64,000 nt of DNA from Arenicola marina (taxonomy: Eukaryota; Annelida; Polychaeta; Arenicolidae), in contig OZ025260.1 in the NCBI GenBank assembly GCA_964019135.1, forward strand, positions 28,886,254 through 28,950,253, written 5' to 3'. A program made the translations under genes and the position numbers. The notes below the pieces were generated by a model. That model was given only the letters and a program-made list of their open reading frames with translations. It was not told the DNA's origin and made no database searches. Of this stretch, positions 32,841-42,684 are shown piece by piece. Numbering within the stretch: the stretch's first letter is position 1; each line of letters begins with the position of its first letter.

Positions 32841-34126
32841 GAGGTGCATTCTTTCGACAGGTCCCGACACGTGGTACCCAGTCATAAAGCGGTTCTGTGG
32901 CCAAATGCAGTCTACGGAGACCATCATGGTGACCAGCACCCAGAAGTCCATGCTGCTTACCTTCCGCTCGGACAACGAACACACGGACCAAGGCTTCAGA
33001 CTCCAGTACTGGACCGTACCGAAGGGTAAGTCATGTTCCAACTGCTCTCAACTGAAGATCAGGGCGTATTGTATTTTCTCTTTGATGCTGTATTAAGTTG
33101 CTGTTCACGTCGACCTCTTGTGTAAAAAAAAAAAAAAAAAAAAAAGGGCCGCCCCGATAGCTCAGTGGGTTAGAGCGTTCGCGTAGAGTGCACTGGCCAC
33201 CTGAGAGCCTAACGGCACTCTTCTTTTGTGCATTTTCTTTTTTCACTTTTTTTTTGCTCTCTTTGGATATCGGTTGCATTTATTTTATGATCCATGAGCT
33301 ATATCAATAAAAATAACAAAATATAAATGGGGAAAAAAACAAGCAATGAAACATTGAGATTGTTATCACGTAGAATGTGTGGCAAGATTTACGAGGCAAT
33401 GAATGAACTCCTATAATTATGGTAGCATGATAGATCTGCATGGGCATTCAAGAAAAACAGTGATGTGGGGTGATCAGGCTGTAGAAAAAATATGTCCCCT
33501 ATGTCCTGACACGGATCGGTCGGCAGAGCCTAGCATTATACTGTACGGTACAGTGATTTCCACAAGGAACAATCATTATTTAGGTCAAGGCCAGGCTAAT
33601 TAACAAGGCACCTGCGTATATAGTAGCGAGTCTCGGAGCACTGAACGCCGGGAGTATTGCCTACAGCCTTATTTATGCCTAGCCACAACGTAGGCCTACA
33701 TGTGTGCGGAGTTGATCTCTTATCTCTTTTATCCAGGGAGCACGGAGTATAGCTTACAGCCTTATGCCTAGCTTGAACGTAAATGCGTGTAAATGTTGTC
33801 TCTTTTATCCAGGGAGTACGGAGTACAAAGCCCCGAACCTGACGCTCGCCAACAAGATTCTGTTTGGCGTTTTCGGCTTGATCACGTCTTCCATCGTCTT
33901 CACCATCGCGGCTATCTCTGTCATTCGGAGTAATCCCTCCCTGTATGCCAAATACGTGAAGAAGAGCACGAGCAGGGACAAAGCACGCGCAAGCGATAAC
34001 GAGGCCGGACTAACAGTGACGTCACATGATCACATGGAGGCCATGTCGGAAGAAACTCTTTGCTACTCGTTGCCAGGCAGCAGCAGCCTTAGCAACAGTA
34101 ACCACACCTTGACGACGCCTGTATAG
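29837..34126 (+). CDS. Single-pass membrane protein with one CUB domain (5 coding exons)
   Basis: Coding exons 29837-29921, 31143-31233, 32223-32347, 32861-33025 and 33813-34126 all have AG/GT junctions and join in phase (1, 2, 1, 1) into 259 codons. Residues 1-28 form a signal peptide (hydrophobic LLITLLPSPATA end). Residues 32-152 are one CUB domain with the usual four cysteines (C32, C63, C91, C113) and the motifs ILNSPDYPENY, CGEDYLEVRDG and LLTFRSD. A membrane segment covers about 171-193. A basic YAKYVKK stretch and a Ser-rich cytoplasmic tail end in HTLTTPV. CUB domains bind extracellular proteins, but no ligand or orthologue can be named. The donor of exon 2 lies in a 45-bp tandem array and the acceptor of exon 5 is duplicated, so splice choice here is unusual. 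A further 5' noncoding exon is likely. Confidence 0.85.
29948..30950. repeat. 24-30-bp minisatellite in CUB intron 1
   Basis: About 38 units of GTGTGAGGGTCGGAGGATGG followed by CTGACT. Unit length varies with the number of TG pairs, and copies of equal length are clustered. The long open frames it creates on the minus strand are artefacts. Confidence 0.93.
31143..31233 (+). CDS. CUB gene exon 2 (start of the CUB domain)
   Basis: Acceptor TGTCTTTTCAG, donor AA|GTAAGT at 31234. It encodes G29 to the first part of N59, including C32 and the NSPDYPENY motif. Its last 41 bases plus the first 4 intron bases form the founder unit of the 45-bp array that follows. Confidence 0.85.
31193..31597 (+). 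repeat. 45-bp array spanning the exon 2 donor site (9 copies)
   Basis: Nine contiguous 45-bp units starting at 31193, 31238, 31283 and so on. Each contains the end of exon 2 (codons for VILTSPDYPENYAK) and the start of the intron. The donor AAGTAAG is kept in units 1, 2 and 8; others read AAATAAG, AAGTCAG or AACTAAG. The unit is 15 codons, but the TAA formed by the donor is an in-frame stop, so reading past the first donor would truncate the protein. The unit edge coincides with a short identity between exon (AGAAGTTATACTGA) and intron (GTAAGTTATACTGA). Confidence 0.93.
31598..32222. other. Remainder of CUB intron 2
   Basis: AT-rich unique sequence; no element or exon recognised. Confidence 0.5.
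32223..32347 (+). CDS. CUB gene exon 3
   Basis: Acceptor TTGCGCTGCTATAG, donor G|GTTAGT. It encodes residues 60-100, with C63, the VVRIRF strand, C91 and YLEVRD. The reading phases (2 in, 1 out) match both neighbours. Confidence 0.88.
32594..32810 (+). mobile_element. tRNA-derived SINE (copy A) in CUB intron 3
   Basis: The head has pol III promoter boxes: A box TAGCTCAGTGGG at 32606-32617 and B box GGTTCGAGCCC at 32677-32687. The body continues CATGTCTGTGTGGTCGCA, then AAGATAAAGATCCCA, then AGAGTAGGGGGTTACCCC. It resembles a tRNA but the A-B spacing is too long and no acceptor stem is formed, so it is a SINE and not a tRNA gene. A (TA)n run (32811-32837) follows and exon 4 begins 23 bp later. 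Confidence 0.85.
32811..32837. repeat. (TA)n microsatellite
   Basis: About 13 TA pairs between the SINE and exon 4. It lies where the branch point and pyrimidine tract would be expected. Confidence 0.9.
32861..33025 (+). CDS. CUB gene exon 4
   Basis: Acceptor TTCTTTCGACAG, donor G|GTAAGT. It encodes residues 101-155 with C113 of the RFCG motif and the LLTFRSD...GFRLQYW end of the CUB fold. A SINE-derived segment and a TA repeat end only about 23 bp before the exon. Confidence 0.88.
33124..33222 (+). mobile_element. Poly(A) run and truncated SINE (copy B) in CUB intron 4
   Basis: A run of A (33124-33145) is followed directly by GGGCCGCCCCGATAGCTCAG and the A box. The similarity stops after AACGGCAC, before the B box, so only the 5' third of the SINE is present. 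Confidence 0.8.
33640..33835 (+). repeat. Partial duplication around the exon 5 acceptor
   Basis: The segment CTTTTATCCAGGGAGYACGG occurs twice, with AG at 33735-33736 and at 33811-33812. GGAGTATTGCCTACAGCCTT / GGAGTATAGCTTACAGCCTT also recurs at about 33650 and 33743. Only the second acceptor leads into the coding frame. Confidence 0.75.
33813..34126 (+). CDS. CUB gene exon 5 (membrane segment, tail, stop)
   Basis: Acceptor CTCTTTTATCCAG, TAG stop at 34124-34126. It encodes the juxtamembrane STEYKAPNLTLANK, the membrane segment ILFGVFGLITSSIVFTIAAI and the cytoplasmic tail. A near-copy of the acceptor with the first exon bases lies about 76 bp upstream, but its frame is not coding. Confidence 0.85.
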
Positions 34127-34554
34127 GGGCAAAAATATGCATTAGGTGTTGTAGTATATATGAGACCTGATTGTATGAATCCTAATGTAAACCGTTTGCG
34201 AATAGCTGAGTTTTCGGGACATGAGCCGTTGTCGCTTTACAACGTTCGAGGACCATGACGCATAGCAAGTCCCGTAGATTTCTGCAGAAGTTTTTTGAGT
34301 TGAAGAATGAATATATGCGATTGAATCGGATGGGGCTAGCGATGTCCAGTGTCAAACAATGGAATCCAGGCTTTTCTGTTGGCTAAAAGCTTGAATGACA
34401 ACTGCTGATAGAAGAGTAAGCATGGAACAAGGGCATGTGTCTCCAGAGTTCGATGTCTAGTTCGCCCACGCACGACCTATTTAACCTTCACGTGACCTTG
34501 TCTATGTGTAACACGCGACAAGACTGTCTCTTGTCTCGGATGCCGTGAAATAAA
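34127..34554 (+). terminator. CUB gene 3' UTR with polyadenylation signal
   Basis: The first good AATAAA after the stop is at 34549-34554, about 420 bp downstream. A T-rich stretch follows at 34606-34615. No other signal was seen before it. Confidence 0.6.
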
Positions 34555-34928
34555 GCTCCGTAGGACCCAGAAGGAGAGCGCTGTCCAAGTCGATATGAAG
34601 ATGATTTTTTTTCTTCAAACTTCGATATATTATTATATTATTATGACACATGACACTGTTTAATGACGTCACCCTGTCAGACCTCCCCGGGATTAACGTG
34701 ATAGGATGCCACGTGCACGGAGTCCACGAAGCTAGCTTGGATAGCTGAGAGACCGGTCTGTGATTTGGAGCAACACTAATTTACATGTACATATCAACAT
34801 TCTATTCGTTCGTGTTGACGAATTGAGCATTGCTAGCGCAAGTGTGGCTCAAACGGACATATGTAAAAGCCAACAACAGCAATCCTCTATTCGCGACAGC
34901 ATCATCTGCTAGTTTATATAGACGGTTA
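34555..34928. other. Unique intergenic sequence
   Basis: Follows the CUB polyadenylation signal; no feature recognised. Confidence 0.5.
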
Positions 34929-34933
34929 CCATC

Positions 34934-35115
34934 CAGAGGCGGATCCAGGCGTGGGGGGGGGGCGACCCGGTCCCGGCCCACCCTTTTAGGGCTGAAAATT
35001 ATACCATTTAACATGAAAACCGAATAAAAACCGAAACCGGCCCCCTCTATCCAGCATAAATGGATTCGACCCTGAAACCGGCCACTCCTATCAAGATTTT
35101 CTGGATCCGCTCCTG
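34934..35115. mobile_element. 182-bp MITE with CAGAGGCGGATCCAG ends and CCATC target duplication
   Basis: Terminal inverted repeats CAGAGGCGGATCCAG (left) and CAGGAGCGGATCCAG (right, reverse-complemented), 13 of 15 identical. The direct repeat CCATC flanks it at 34929-34933 and 35116-35120. It is non-coding with a G run near the left end. Same family as 2829-3109. Confidence 0.85.
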
Positions 35116-35120
35116 CCATC

Positions 35121-36640
35121 CGATATGTTCTCTAATTCTCCATCAGAAGATTCAGCCGAATTCCTCCATTAAGTCCAGACGATAGTCTTTTCCTATAGGC
35201 CTGTCTCATTGTTTTTTCCTTTTGGCTTTCTGACCAGTGAGACACCACTGTCCACTCACGGTGGGATTATCCCATATGTCATATCCTTATTACCGAATCA
35301 CATGAGCCCGTTTCTATCACGTGACAGAAAGACCTGTACTGATTGGCCAGTTTTAGATTTTATGACCAGTAGGTTTGACCTAGCGAATAGAGCACATTCT
35401 ATTCCAACGGTCATAAAATAACAAACGGGTTTGTCCCAGCACCTGTCCAGACGGTCAGATTTCCTGTAGGTCAGAACCCAGGGGAGTGACCTATATAGGT
35501 CAAATCGTGTCGTCTGGAGAGACGGCAGGAGAGAGGAAAAACCTACCGTCTGGACGGGGCTTTACGGGGATCTGTAGCTTTGAATCCCCCTGATGTATCA
35601 TTCACTAAAGAAAATCATGTATGACATCTTTAAACAGTACATGTATTAGAGTCTTATTTTCTGTCGACGAGAGAAAGGCTTCTTGTGATCAAAATTACTG
35701 AGTACCACCGAGACAAAGTTTCATTTACAACACGACCAGCCCCGGGGACTGGTTAGATAACACACACAAGTAAATTATGTTGAAGTGAAATTCCGAATCA
35801 AACGGCTCCGGCTATAATACTATGTGCTTGATCGTGTGCCCCCGATGGTGTATGCTGGACATCTAGTCAGACACGCCCTACAGCCCTCACAGAAAAGTGT
35901 ATTCACAAATAAACACTTTCCAAACAATATTATGGAACGCCGAATCAACATTTAGTCATATATATACTATATATATATATAAATATATACCGTACTTTTT
36001 ATTTGTTGTTTTGGGCGCTCATCAAGACAAGTTCGTTTATAGTAGACAACATAAGCTTTTGAGTCAACATAATTTATCTCTATTTCGGCGACAAATAAAA
36101 TTATAACTTCGATAGACTGAGCGTTCATCGTTTATCGACGATAGAAAATATACCATTAAGCCGGTTACCCGTTATACGGCAAAGCCAAGTCCTGGAGAGA
36201 TGGGACAGAATGACGGAGACATACTATTTACCGAAGTCTCAAATGTCTAATCTTATGGAGGAAGCTGGCATATCTCTAAATACAAATTTTGGCAAATAGT
36301 TTTTTCTTTGCCTAAACGGACCAGTCGCATGTATACCGGTCATTAAATAAAGACCACGCTATCCTCTGTAAGTAGCGTTACTTCCCTGGCGCATTAATTT
36401 CATCTCATGGTGTGTTTCACCAGTGGTCAGCCAGAGATTAATCCGCGCGGGGGCGCCACATGAAAACCCCCATCGTGCACCCAACCACGCGCGAAAAATG
36501 CCGCGTCACATCACCGTAATATGTCCTACAAACGTGTCCGACAGACAAAGCAGCATGTCACTTTCTTGTCCATTTCAGACACGAGTACTTCTCTCTTACA
36601 CCTACCATCAGTTCTGATTGTCAATTTCATACTCACGTAT
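35121..36640. other. Unique intergenic sequence
   Basis: No exon, RNA gene or complete element was recognised. A short TA-rich stretch lies around 35957-35990. Two brief CACGTGAC/CACATGA-type sites occur but cannot be assigned. Confidence 0.45.
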
Positions 36641-36651
36641 CACGTACGTAT

Positions 36652-36790
36652 AAAAGAACTCAAACGTGGGCGGGGCTTAGTGTCGGGGAGTATGGATCGG
36701 TCTATTTCATAATCACGCTTAACGAAAAAGAACTCAAACGTGGGCGGGGCTTAGCGTCGGGGAGTATGGATCGGTCGATTAACAGAAAAG
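36652..36790. repeat. 74-bp direct duplication (AAAAGAACTCAAACGTGGGC)
   Basis: AAAAGAACTCAAACGTGGGC plus a G-rich segment ending GGAGTATGGATCGGTC occurs at 36652 and again at 36726. A third diverged start lies near 36786. GGATCGGTCGATTAA also occurs at 39113. Confidence 0.75.
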
Positions 36791-37069
36791 GACTCAAGCT
36801 CGGAGTTTGGAAAGGTGTGTTAACCCTTCTCCTCCCACCCCCCCATCCCAGGCCCCCCGGCGCTGCCTGGCCCAAGTTTCCTTGATATTGAGTGGACGAT
36901 CGTGTGGTACCAGCTTCATCACGTATAAGCAGGATAAGCATATAACCGTCACGGTGATAATCCTCCACAGATTTACATCTATCTATTTGCCGCGGATCGA
37001 GCTGTGTGTTTGCCATCGATGCACCTTTGTTCCCACGCATGAATGACGGCCTTCTTGTGCCTCTCCACC

Positions 37070-38290
37070 TCTAGCACGGCCATTGGGGGCAGCAATCGTT
37101 AGCTCTCCACCTCAGCACGGCCATTGGGGGCAGCAATCGTTAGCTCTCCACCTCTAGCCCGGCCATTGGGGGCAGCAATCGTTAGCCCTCCACCTCTAGC
37201 ACGGCCATTGGGGGCAGCAATCGTTAGCCCTCCACCTCTAGCACGGCCATTGGGGGCAGCAATCGTTAGCTCTCCACCTCTGGCACGGCCATTGGGGGCA
37301 GCAATCGTTAGCCCTCCACCTCTAGCACGGCCATTGGGGGCAGCAATCGTTAGCCCTCCACCTCTAGCACGGCCATTGGGGGCAGTAATCGTTAGCTCTC
37401 CACCTCTAGCACGGCCATTGGGGGCAGCAATAGTTAGCCCTCCACCTCTAGCACGGCCATTGGGGGCAGCAATCGTTAGCTCTCCACCTCTAGCACAGCC
37501 ATTAGGGGCAGCAATAGTTAGCTCTCCACCTCTAGCACGGCCATTGGGGGCAGCAATCGTTAGCTCTCCACCTCTAGCACGGCCATTGGGGGCAGCAATA
37601 GTTAGCTCTCCACCTCTAGCACGGCCATTGGGGGCAGCAATCGTTAGCCCTCCACCTCTAGCACGGCCATTGGGGGCAGCAATCGTTAGCCCTCCACCTC
37701 TAGCACGGCCATTGGGGGCAGCAATAGTTAGCTCTCCACCTCTAGCACGGCCATTGGGGGCAGCAATCGTTAGCCCTCCACCTCTAGCACGGCCATTGGG
37801 GGCAGCAATCGTTAGCCCTCCACCTCTAGCACGGCCATTGGGGGCAGAAATCGTTAGCCCTTCATCTCTAGCACGGCCATTGGGGGCAGCAATAGTTAGC
37901 CCTCCATCTCTAGCACGGCCATTGGGGGCAGCAATCGTTAGCCCTCCACCTCTAGCACAGCCATTAGGGGCAGCAATCGTTAGCCCTCCACCTCTAGCAC
38001 GGCCATTGGGGGCAGCAATCGTTAGCCCTTCATCTCTAGCACGGCCATTGGGGGCAGCAATAGTTAGCCCTCCATCTCTAGCACGGCCATTGGGGGCAGC
38101 AATCGTTAGCCCTCCACCTCTAGCACGGCCATTGGGGGCAGCAATCGTTAGCCCTCCACCTCTAGCACGGCCATTGGGGGCAGCAATAGTTAGCTCTCCA
38201 TCTCTAGCACGGTCATTGGGGGCAGCAATCGTTAGCCCTCCACCTCTAGCACGGCCATTAGGGGCAGCAATGGTTAGCCCTCTGCCTGCG
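37070..38290. repeat. 42-bp minisatellite array (~29 copies)
   Basis: The unit is GCCCTCCACCTCTAGCACGG followed by CCATTGGGGGCAGCAATCGTTA. As 42 is 14 codons, open frames run through both strands (LGAAIVSPPPLARP on +, GGLTIAAPNGRARG on -); I regard both as artefacts. Variant units (TTCATCTCTAGC, GCACAGCCATTAG) recur as blocks, e.g. near 37857 and 38029. Confidence 0.93.
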
Positions 38291-38388
38291 GAATGACTGG
38301 TGGGCAGTCTCACGCAACACAATCATATTAAAGGTGTTCTATGGTTTCCATATAGCAAATATACACACATATATATATAGGGGTTTAA

Positions 38389-38796
38389 AGTTGCATGTCG
38401 AGGACTATCCCGCCAAAACTAAGCCCAGGCGAAATTTATATCAAAAGTTGCAGAAAACTCGAATGTTTCATTCTATGAATTCAGAAACCTGATTAACATT
38501 GCCGTTTCGGCTGTGGTGTGGCGAACGCGTCTATCCCCGGACACCACAGAAGTCTGTCGCGGCACTGCTACTTATACCAAAGCATCACGAAGCACACAAA
38601 CTGATGACGTTTACCACTAAAATGAAAACTTGTGGTAAATTGATATCACGCGCAAGGCTAAGAGACACTATTTGGCAGTCTAGCATGGGTGGATTATCTG
38701 AGTATAGACAAAGGAAATCTTGAATGATTCAATGACTGATTTTTATCTGTATTTTGAACTCTTTGGTTTGGGCGGGAAAGAGCTCGACATGCAACT
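38389..38796. mobile_element. 408-bp MITE with ~40-bp inverted ends and TTAA target site
   Basis: The left end AGTTGCATGTCGAG... and the right end reverse-complemented (AGTTGCATGTCGAG...) share 14 bp perfectly. They then match loosely for ~25 bp more (CCCGCCAAAACTAAG against CCCGCCCAAACCAAAG). TTAA sits on both sides (38385-38388, 38797-38800). TTAA targets are used by piggyBac- and Kolobok-type elements; the ends here do not start CCC, so Kolobok-like is the better guess. No transposase is encoded. Confidence 0.85.
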
Positions 38797-38949
38797 TTAA
38801 GAATATGTTACCGTGAGGCGTTTTTACAATTCGTCCAGAATTAATCATAGGCCTACACCAAAAGCAATAAAATCGTCGCTTATATTGTCATTTCCTGTTA
38901 TTGGTCATGTCACGTCTCCCCCACTGCCCCGTCCTCTTCTCAATGCAAC

Positions 38950-39130
38950 GTTCTACCATTCGACACTACGTCGTTTTGCGTTAATCGTGAGTATGACATT
39001 GACAATCATCGTAGATTGTAGGTATAAGTGAGAAGTACTCATGTCTGAAACTGAGAAAAAAACTGTTATCGTCACACGATTGGATAAAAGCAACAGCGAC
39101 GCCTGGGTCGCATGGATCGGTCGATTAAGG
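38950..39130 (-). repeat. Diverged inverted copy of 36540-36720
   Basis: Translated comparison shows kinship: the minus strand here reads SVSDMSTSHLYLQSTMIVN and the plus strand at about 36566-36620 reads SISDTSTSLLHLPSVLIVN. It is probably a dispersed repeat of unknown type in opposite orientation. No full element could be delimited. Confidence 0.5.
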
Positions 39131-39439
39131 CGACTCACGGGGGACGGACATTTTTTTAACGATTGGTGACAAAATTAACTCGTGCACATGGGAAACACAC
39201 GTCAATATCTCTCTGGTTTCCATCCGCAAGTTTCGAAAGACTGCAGAAAAATCTGAAACAGAAGAGAGGGAGAGAAAAACAAAAGTGAGAGTGGAGAAAC
39301 CCCAGACATGCGCGATCACAGGTTTGAAACACTCAAATGAGATATAAGCCCGTCTATCACATTATCAATGTGAAACGGTCTACTATGGTACAATATCAAT
39401 GTTAAATGGTTTACCATGGTACATTACCAGTGTTAAACG

Positions 39440-39615
39440 GTCTACCATGGTACACTTACCATGGTAAATGTACCACTGTATACCATAGTAAATGTACCAC
39501 TGTATACCATAGTAAATGTACCACTGTATACCATAGTAAATGTACCACTGCATACCATAGTAAATGTACCACTTTATATCATAGTATTTTTGATCATGGT
39601 ATATACCATGATTCA
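39440..39615. repeat. 24-bp minisatellite with ACCATGGT palindromes
   Basis: About five units of TACCATAGTAAATGTACCAC followed by TGTA, with related TACCATGGTA palindromes on both sides (39370-39450 and 39600-39650). Confidence 0.85.
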
Positions 39616-39865
39616 CCATGACAATTGTACCACACTTTACCATGGCACACATACAACAGTTCAACGTCGTCTTGACAACCTCTGGCCTCTACCTGGTTCC
39701 CTACGCTACGACGAACTATACCACCCATACTATTACGAACACGCAAACGTTTAACAGGGCAGAGAAGCTGGTTATAGTAAGCGGGTCCCTTTATTACCGT
39801 GTTGTAGAATGTTTATCGAAGTATAGCGACGATGGTAGCTGAGACCTCAGCCTCCGACTGGTAAC

Positions 39866-40110
39866 GGGACCGCCGCGATAGCTCAGTGGCCTAGAGCGCT
39901 CGCATTGAGTGCTTTGGTCACCTGAGAGCCTAACGGCACGTGGATCGGTGGTTCGAGCCCCGCTGTGGTCATGTCTGTGTGGTCGCAGGATAAAGATCCC
40001 AAGGGTAGAGTAGGGGGCTCCACTCTCCCTCCGTTCTCCCATTGACGCGATATGACTAAAAGTGGTTAAAGCGTCCTGAATATACAACCAACCAACTAAC
40101 CAACCATCCA
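39866..40110 (+). mobile_element. Full-length tRNA-derived SINE (copy C)
   Basis: A box TAGCTCAGTGGC at 39879-39890 and B box GGTTCGAGCCC at 39950-39960. The body matches copy A and ends in TTAAAGCGTCCTGAATATAC followed by an (AACC)n-type tail to about 40110. This is the most complete copy in the window and defines the family at about 245 bp. Confidence 0.87.
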
Positions 40111-40477
40111 GTAACAACAGGAGGAATCATAGCATTGAGACAGAGATATATTTGGCATAGCAGAATAACGACCATCATAATGTTACCATGTAATTTCAAG
40201 ATATAACATCCCCTTTGTTACCAGAATTAAATAATAAAACGCAGCATCATAATGTCGGTTCACACAATGCAAGACATTGTAAATGTTCATCGCAGTAATT
40301 TTCGACCAACTGTGCAATTCTAGGGCCGGTTTTCCACGCCAGTTTAGCGCCTGTTCTAAAGCTTCAATGAACTTTACGATGTTAGAATTGTCTACCAATC
40401 AACGTCGATCATTTTAGACAATCAACATTGAGATGATCACGTGGTATTCATTAACTAGCGAAAGACAAAAAAAAATT
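40111..40477. other. Unique intergenic sequence
   Basis: Nothing recognised. Confidence 0.5.
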
Positions 40478-40768
40478 CGGCGTCACCACGAGGCGATGAC
40501 GTCAACACGAGGTGGCGGCGTCATCACGAGGTGATGGCGTCAACACGAGGCGATGGCGTCACCACGAGGCGATGGCGTCATCACGAGGCGATGATGTCAA
40601 CACGAGGTGATGGCGTCACCCCGAGGCGATGACGCCATCCCGAGGTGATGGCGTCACCACGAGGCGATGACGTCACCACGAGGCGATGACGTCACCACGC
40701 GGCGATGACGTCACCACGAGGCGATGACGTCACCACGAGGCGATGACGTCACCACTAGGCGATAACGC
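40478..40768. repeat. 19-bp minisatellite carrying TGACGTCA sites
   Basis: About 15 units of CGATGACGTCACCACGAGG. Later units contain the perfect CRE/ATF palindrome TGACGTCA; earlier ones have TGGCGTCA or TGACGTCAA. Unit spacing is 19 bp in the homogeneous part (40685, 40704, 40723). Confidence 0.9.
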
Positions 40769-41783
40769 CACAGTTTTACATAGGTCGGTTATTGTTCGCC
40801 AGAGACTTCCGATTCAGTTGTTGTACGTTGTATCAATATTAATAATATTATCATATTAACTAAAACGAAAACATCTATTAATAATTATAATTAGAGCCAT
40901 TAAATAGTGAGTCGAGTTTCGTTTCTGGCTTCAAAATGCGCGTGTTTCAATTTATTACCTTATAAAGAACGGGAAGATTAGCCTCGTTACGTCATCGTGA
41001 CGCCAGTTTCGACATTTTGTACCGGCCTTGGCGTCTTTAATAATAAAGCTAGCGATTTCTTCTCAAAAGACACGTCATTCACAAGAGGGGGATGGGTCCC
41101 ATCTAATACACGACCGCGCAATTATCCGCCATCTTGGAAAATTCGTGACTGGCGCAAAGAATTCTGGAAAATATTTTTGTGTTATCTCGATTTTTCTACC
41201 AGATTTCCCGGTAATTGGCAAGGTATGTCAAAATGTACTTTACATATATGATAATATCGCATGTTTAGTTGACTACAGAATACGATGTCAAGCGATCACG
41301 CAAACTTGTCATCTCGTAAAAGACCAAAATAATACCAGAGAACTTTGATAATACCCAGAATACATTGCACATGCAGTGGCGCCTCACAGTGGAATAATCT
41401 AAATGATTTGCGAAACCGTCTATGGGGGGTGCTACTCTCAGTAGTTGCGATATTCGACGCCGTGACGTACCGCGTTGACGTTAGACGCGCGTGTTTTTAC
41501 TTTGGTGACCGTAACTCCGTTAATATCTGGGATGGGTCGAAATGACGTCCTCTATCATGGAAAACAGCCCACCTGGTGCGGCAGCCGACAGTTTTGCTCA
41601 TTTAATGGCAGCGTAGTGCTGGCTGTCTTGTTTAAGGTCCGTTATCGTTCATAATTACAGCGGCACGAGAATTCACGAGAATGCAATTCGGACGAGATTT
41701 TGACGCTTGTAGGACATTTTTATTTTTTTTGATATTTCATGTAAACGTTCTTCGAGGCGACTGCAAGAGCTATCCACCAAACA
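40769..41783. other. Unique intergenic sequence
   Basis: No recognised gene or element. Short open frames (40997-41251, 41345-41545) have no identifiable motif. Confidence 0.45.
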
Positions 41784-42215
41784 CCGTGCATTGACGTGCA
41801 CACTGGCATACATATTGACGTGCACATTGGCATACACATTGACGTACACGCTGGCATACACATTGATATACACACTGGCGTACACATTGACGTGCACACT
41901 GCCATACACATTGAGGTACACACTGGCGTACACATTGACGTGCACACTGGCATACACATTGATATACACACTGGCGTACACATTGACGTGCACACTGCCA
42001 TACACATTGACGTACACACTGGCATACACATTGACGTGCACACTGACGTACACACTGGCGTACACGATGACGTACACACTGGCGTACACAATGACGTACA
42101 CACTGGCATACACATTGATATACACACTGGCATACACATTGACGTGCACACTGGCGTACACAATGACGTACATACTGGCATACACATTGATATACACACT
42201 GCCATACATACTAAC
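41784..42215. repeat. 24-bp minisatellite (TACACACTGGCATACACATT)
   Basis: About 18 units of the type GACGTGCACACTGGCATACA followed by CATT. The period of 8 codons keeps frames open on both strands; these are artefacts. Confidence 0.9.
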
Positions 42216-42680
42216 ATACATAGAGCAGTCACAAAAGCCAAACCCACGGCAGGATGACCAACTTGTCTGCAATGCAATGAGGCTTTAATCCGGAGAATGC
42301 AGTTTAAACGATCTGAAGGTCTTTCCCTCACCGATTTAATAAATACAACTATAGCCTCATCAAACTTTTTACAACGTGTACACACACAATTGATCGGTCA
42401 TGGATGCTATAATGTGCCATAACAAAGGGACATCCGTGAAGCTCGGCTCCATTTGGCGCGCACAAACACACAACATTAACAACCGTTAATCAATTCCATG
42501 TAGCTATATTATATGTTACAATAACTTCAATATGTCTGTACAGTATGTCTGCCGAGTACGGAGCAACGTTAACGTCTACAACAGAAGGTTAATGTTCGTT
42601 TATGTTGATTGATTTATGCGTCATATGTTACATTACATATACAAAGTCTCCGTCAGTACCTCTTATGGACAAGGCGCCAC
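42216..42680. other. Unique intergenic sequence
   Basis: Nothing recognised. Confidence 0.5.
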
Positions 42681-42684
42681 AAGG

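Noticed and set aside
37099-38322. 407-codon minus and 390-codon plus frames
   Set aside because: Mirror artefacts of the 42-bp repeat; no splice context or non-repetitive domain.
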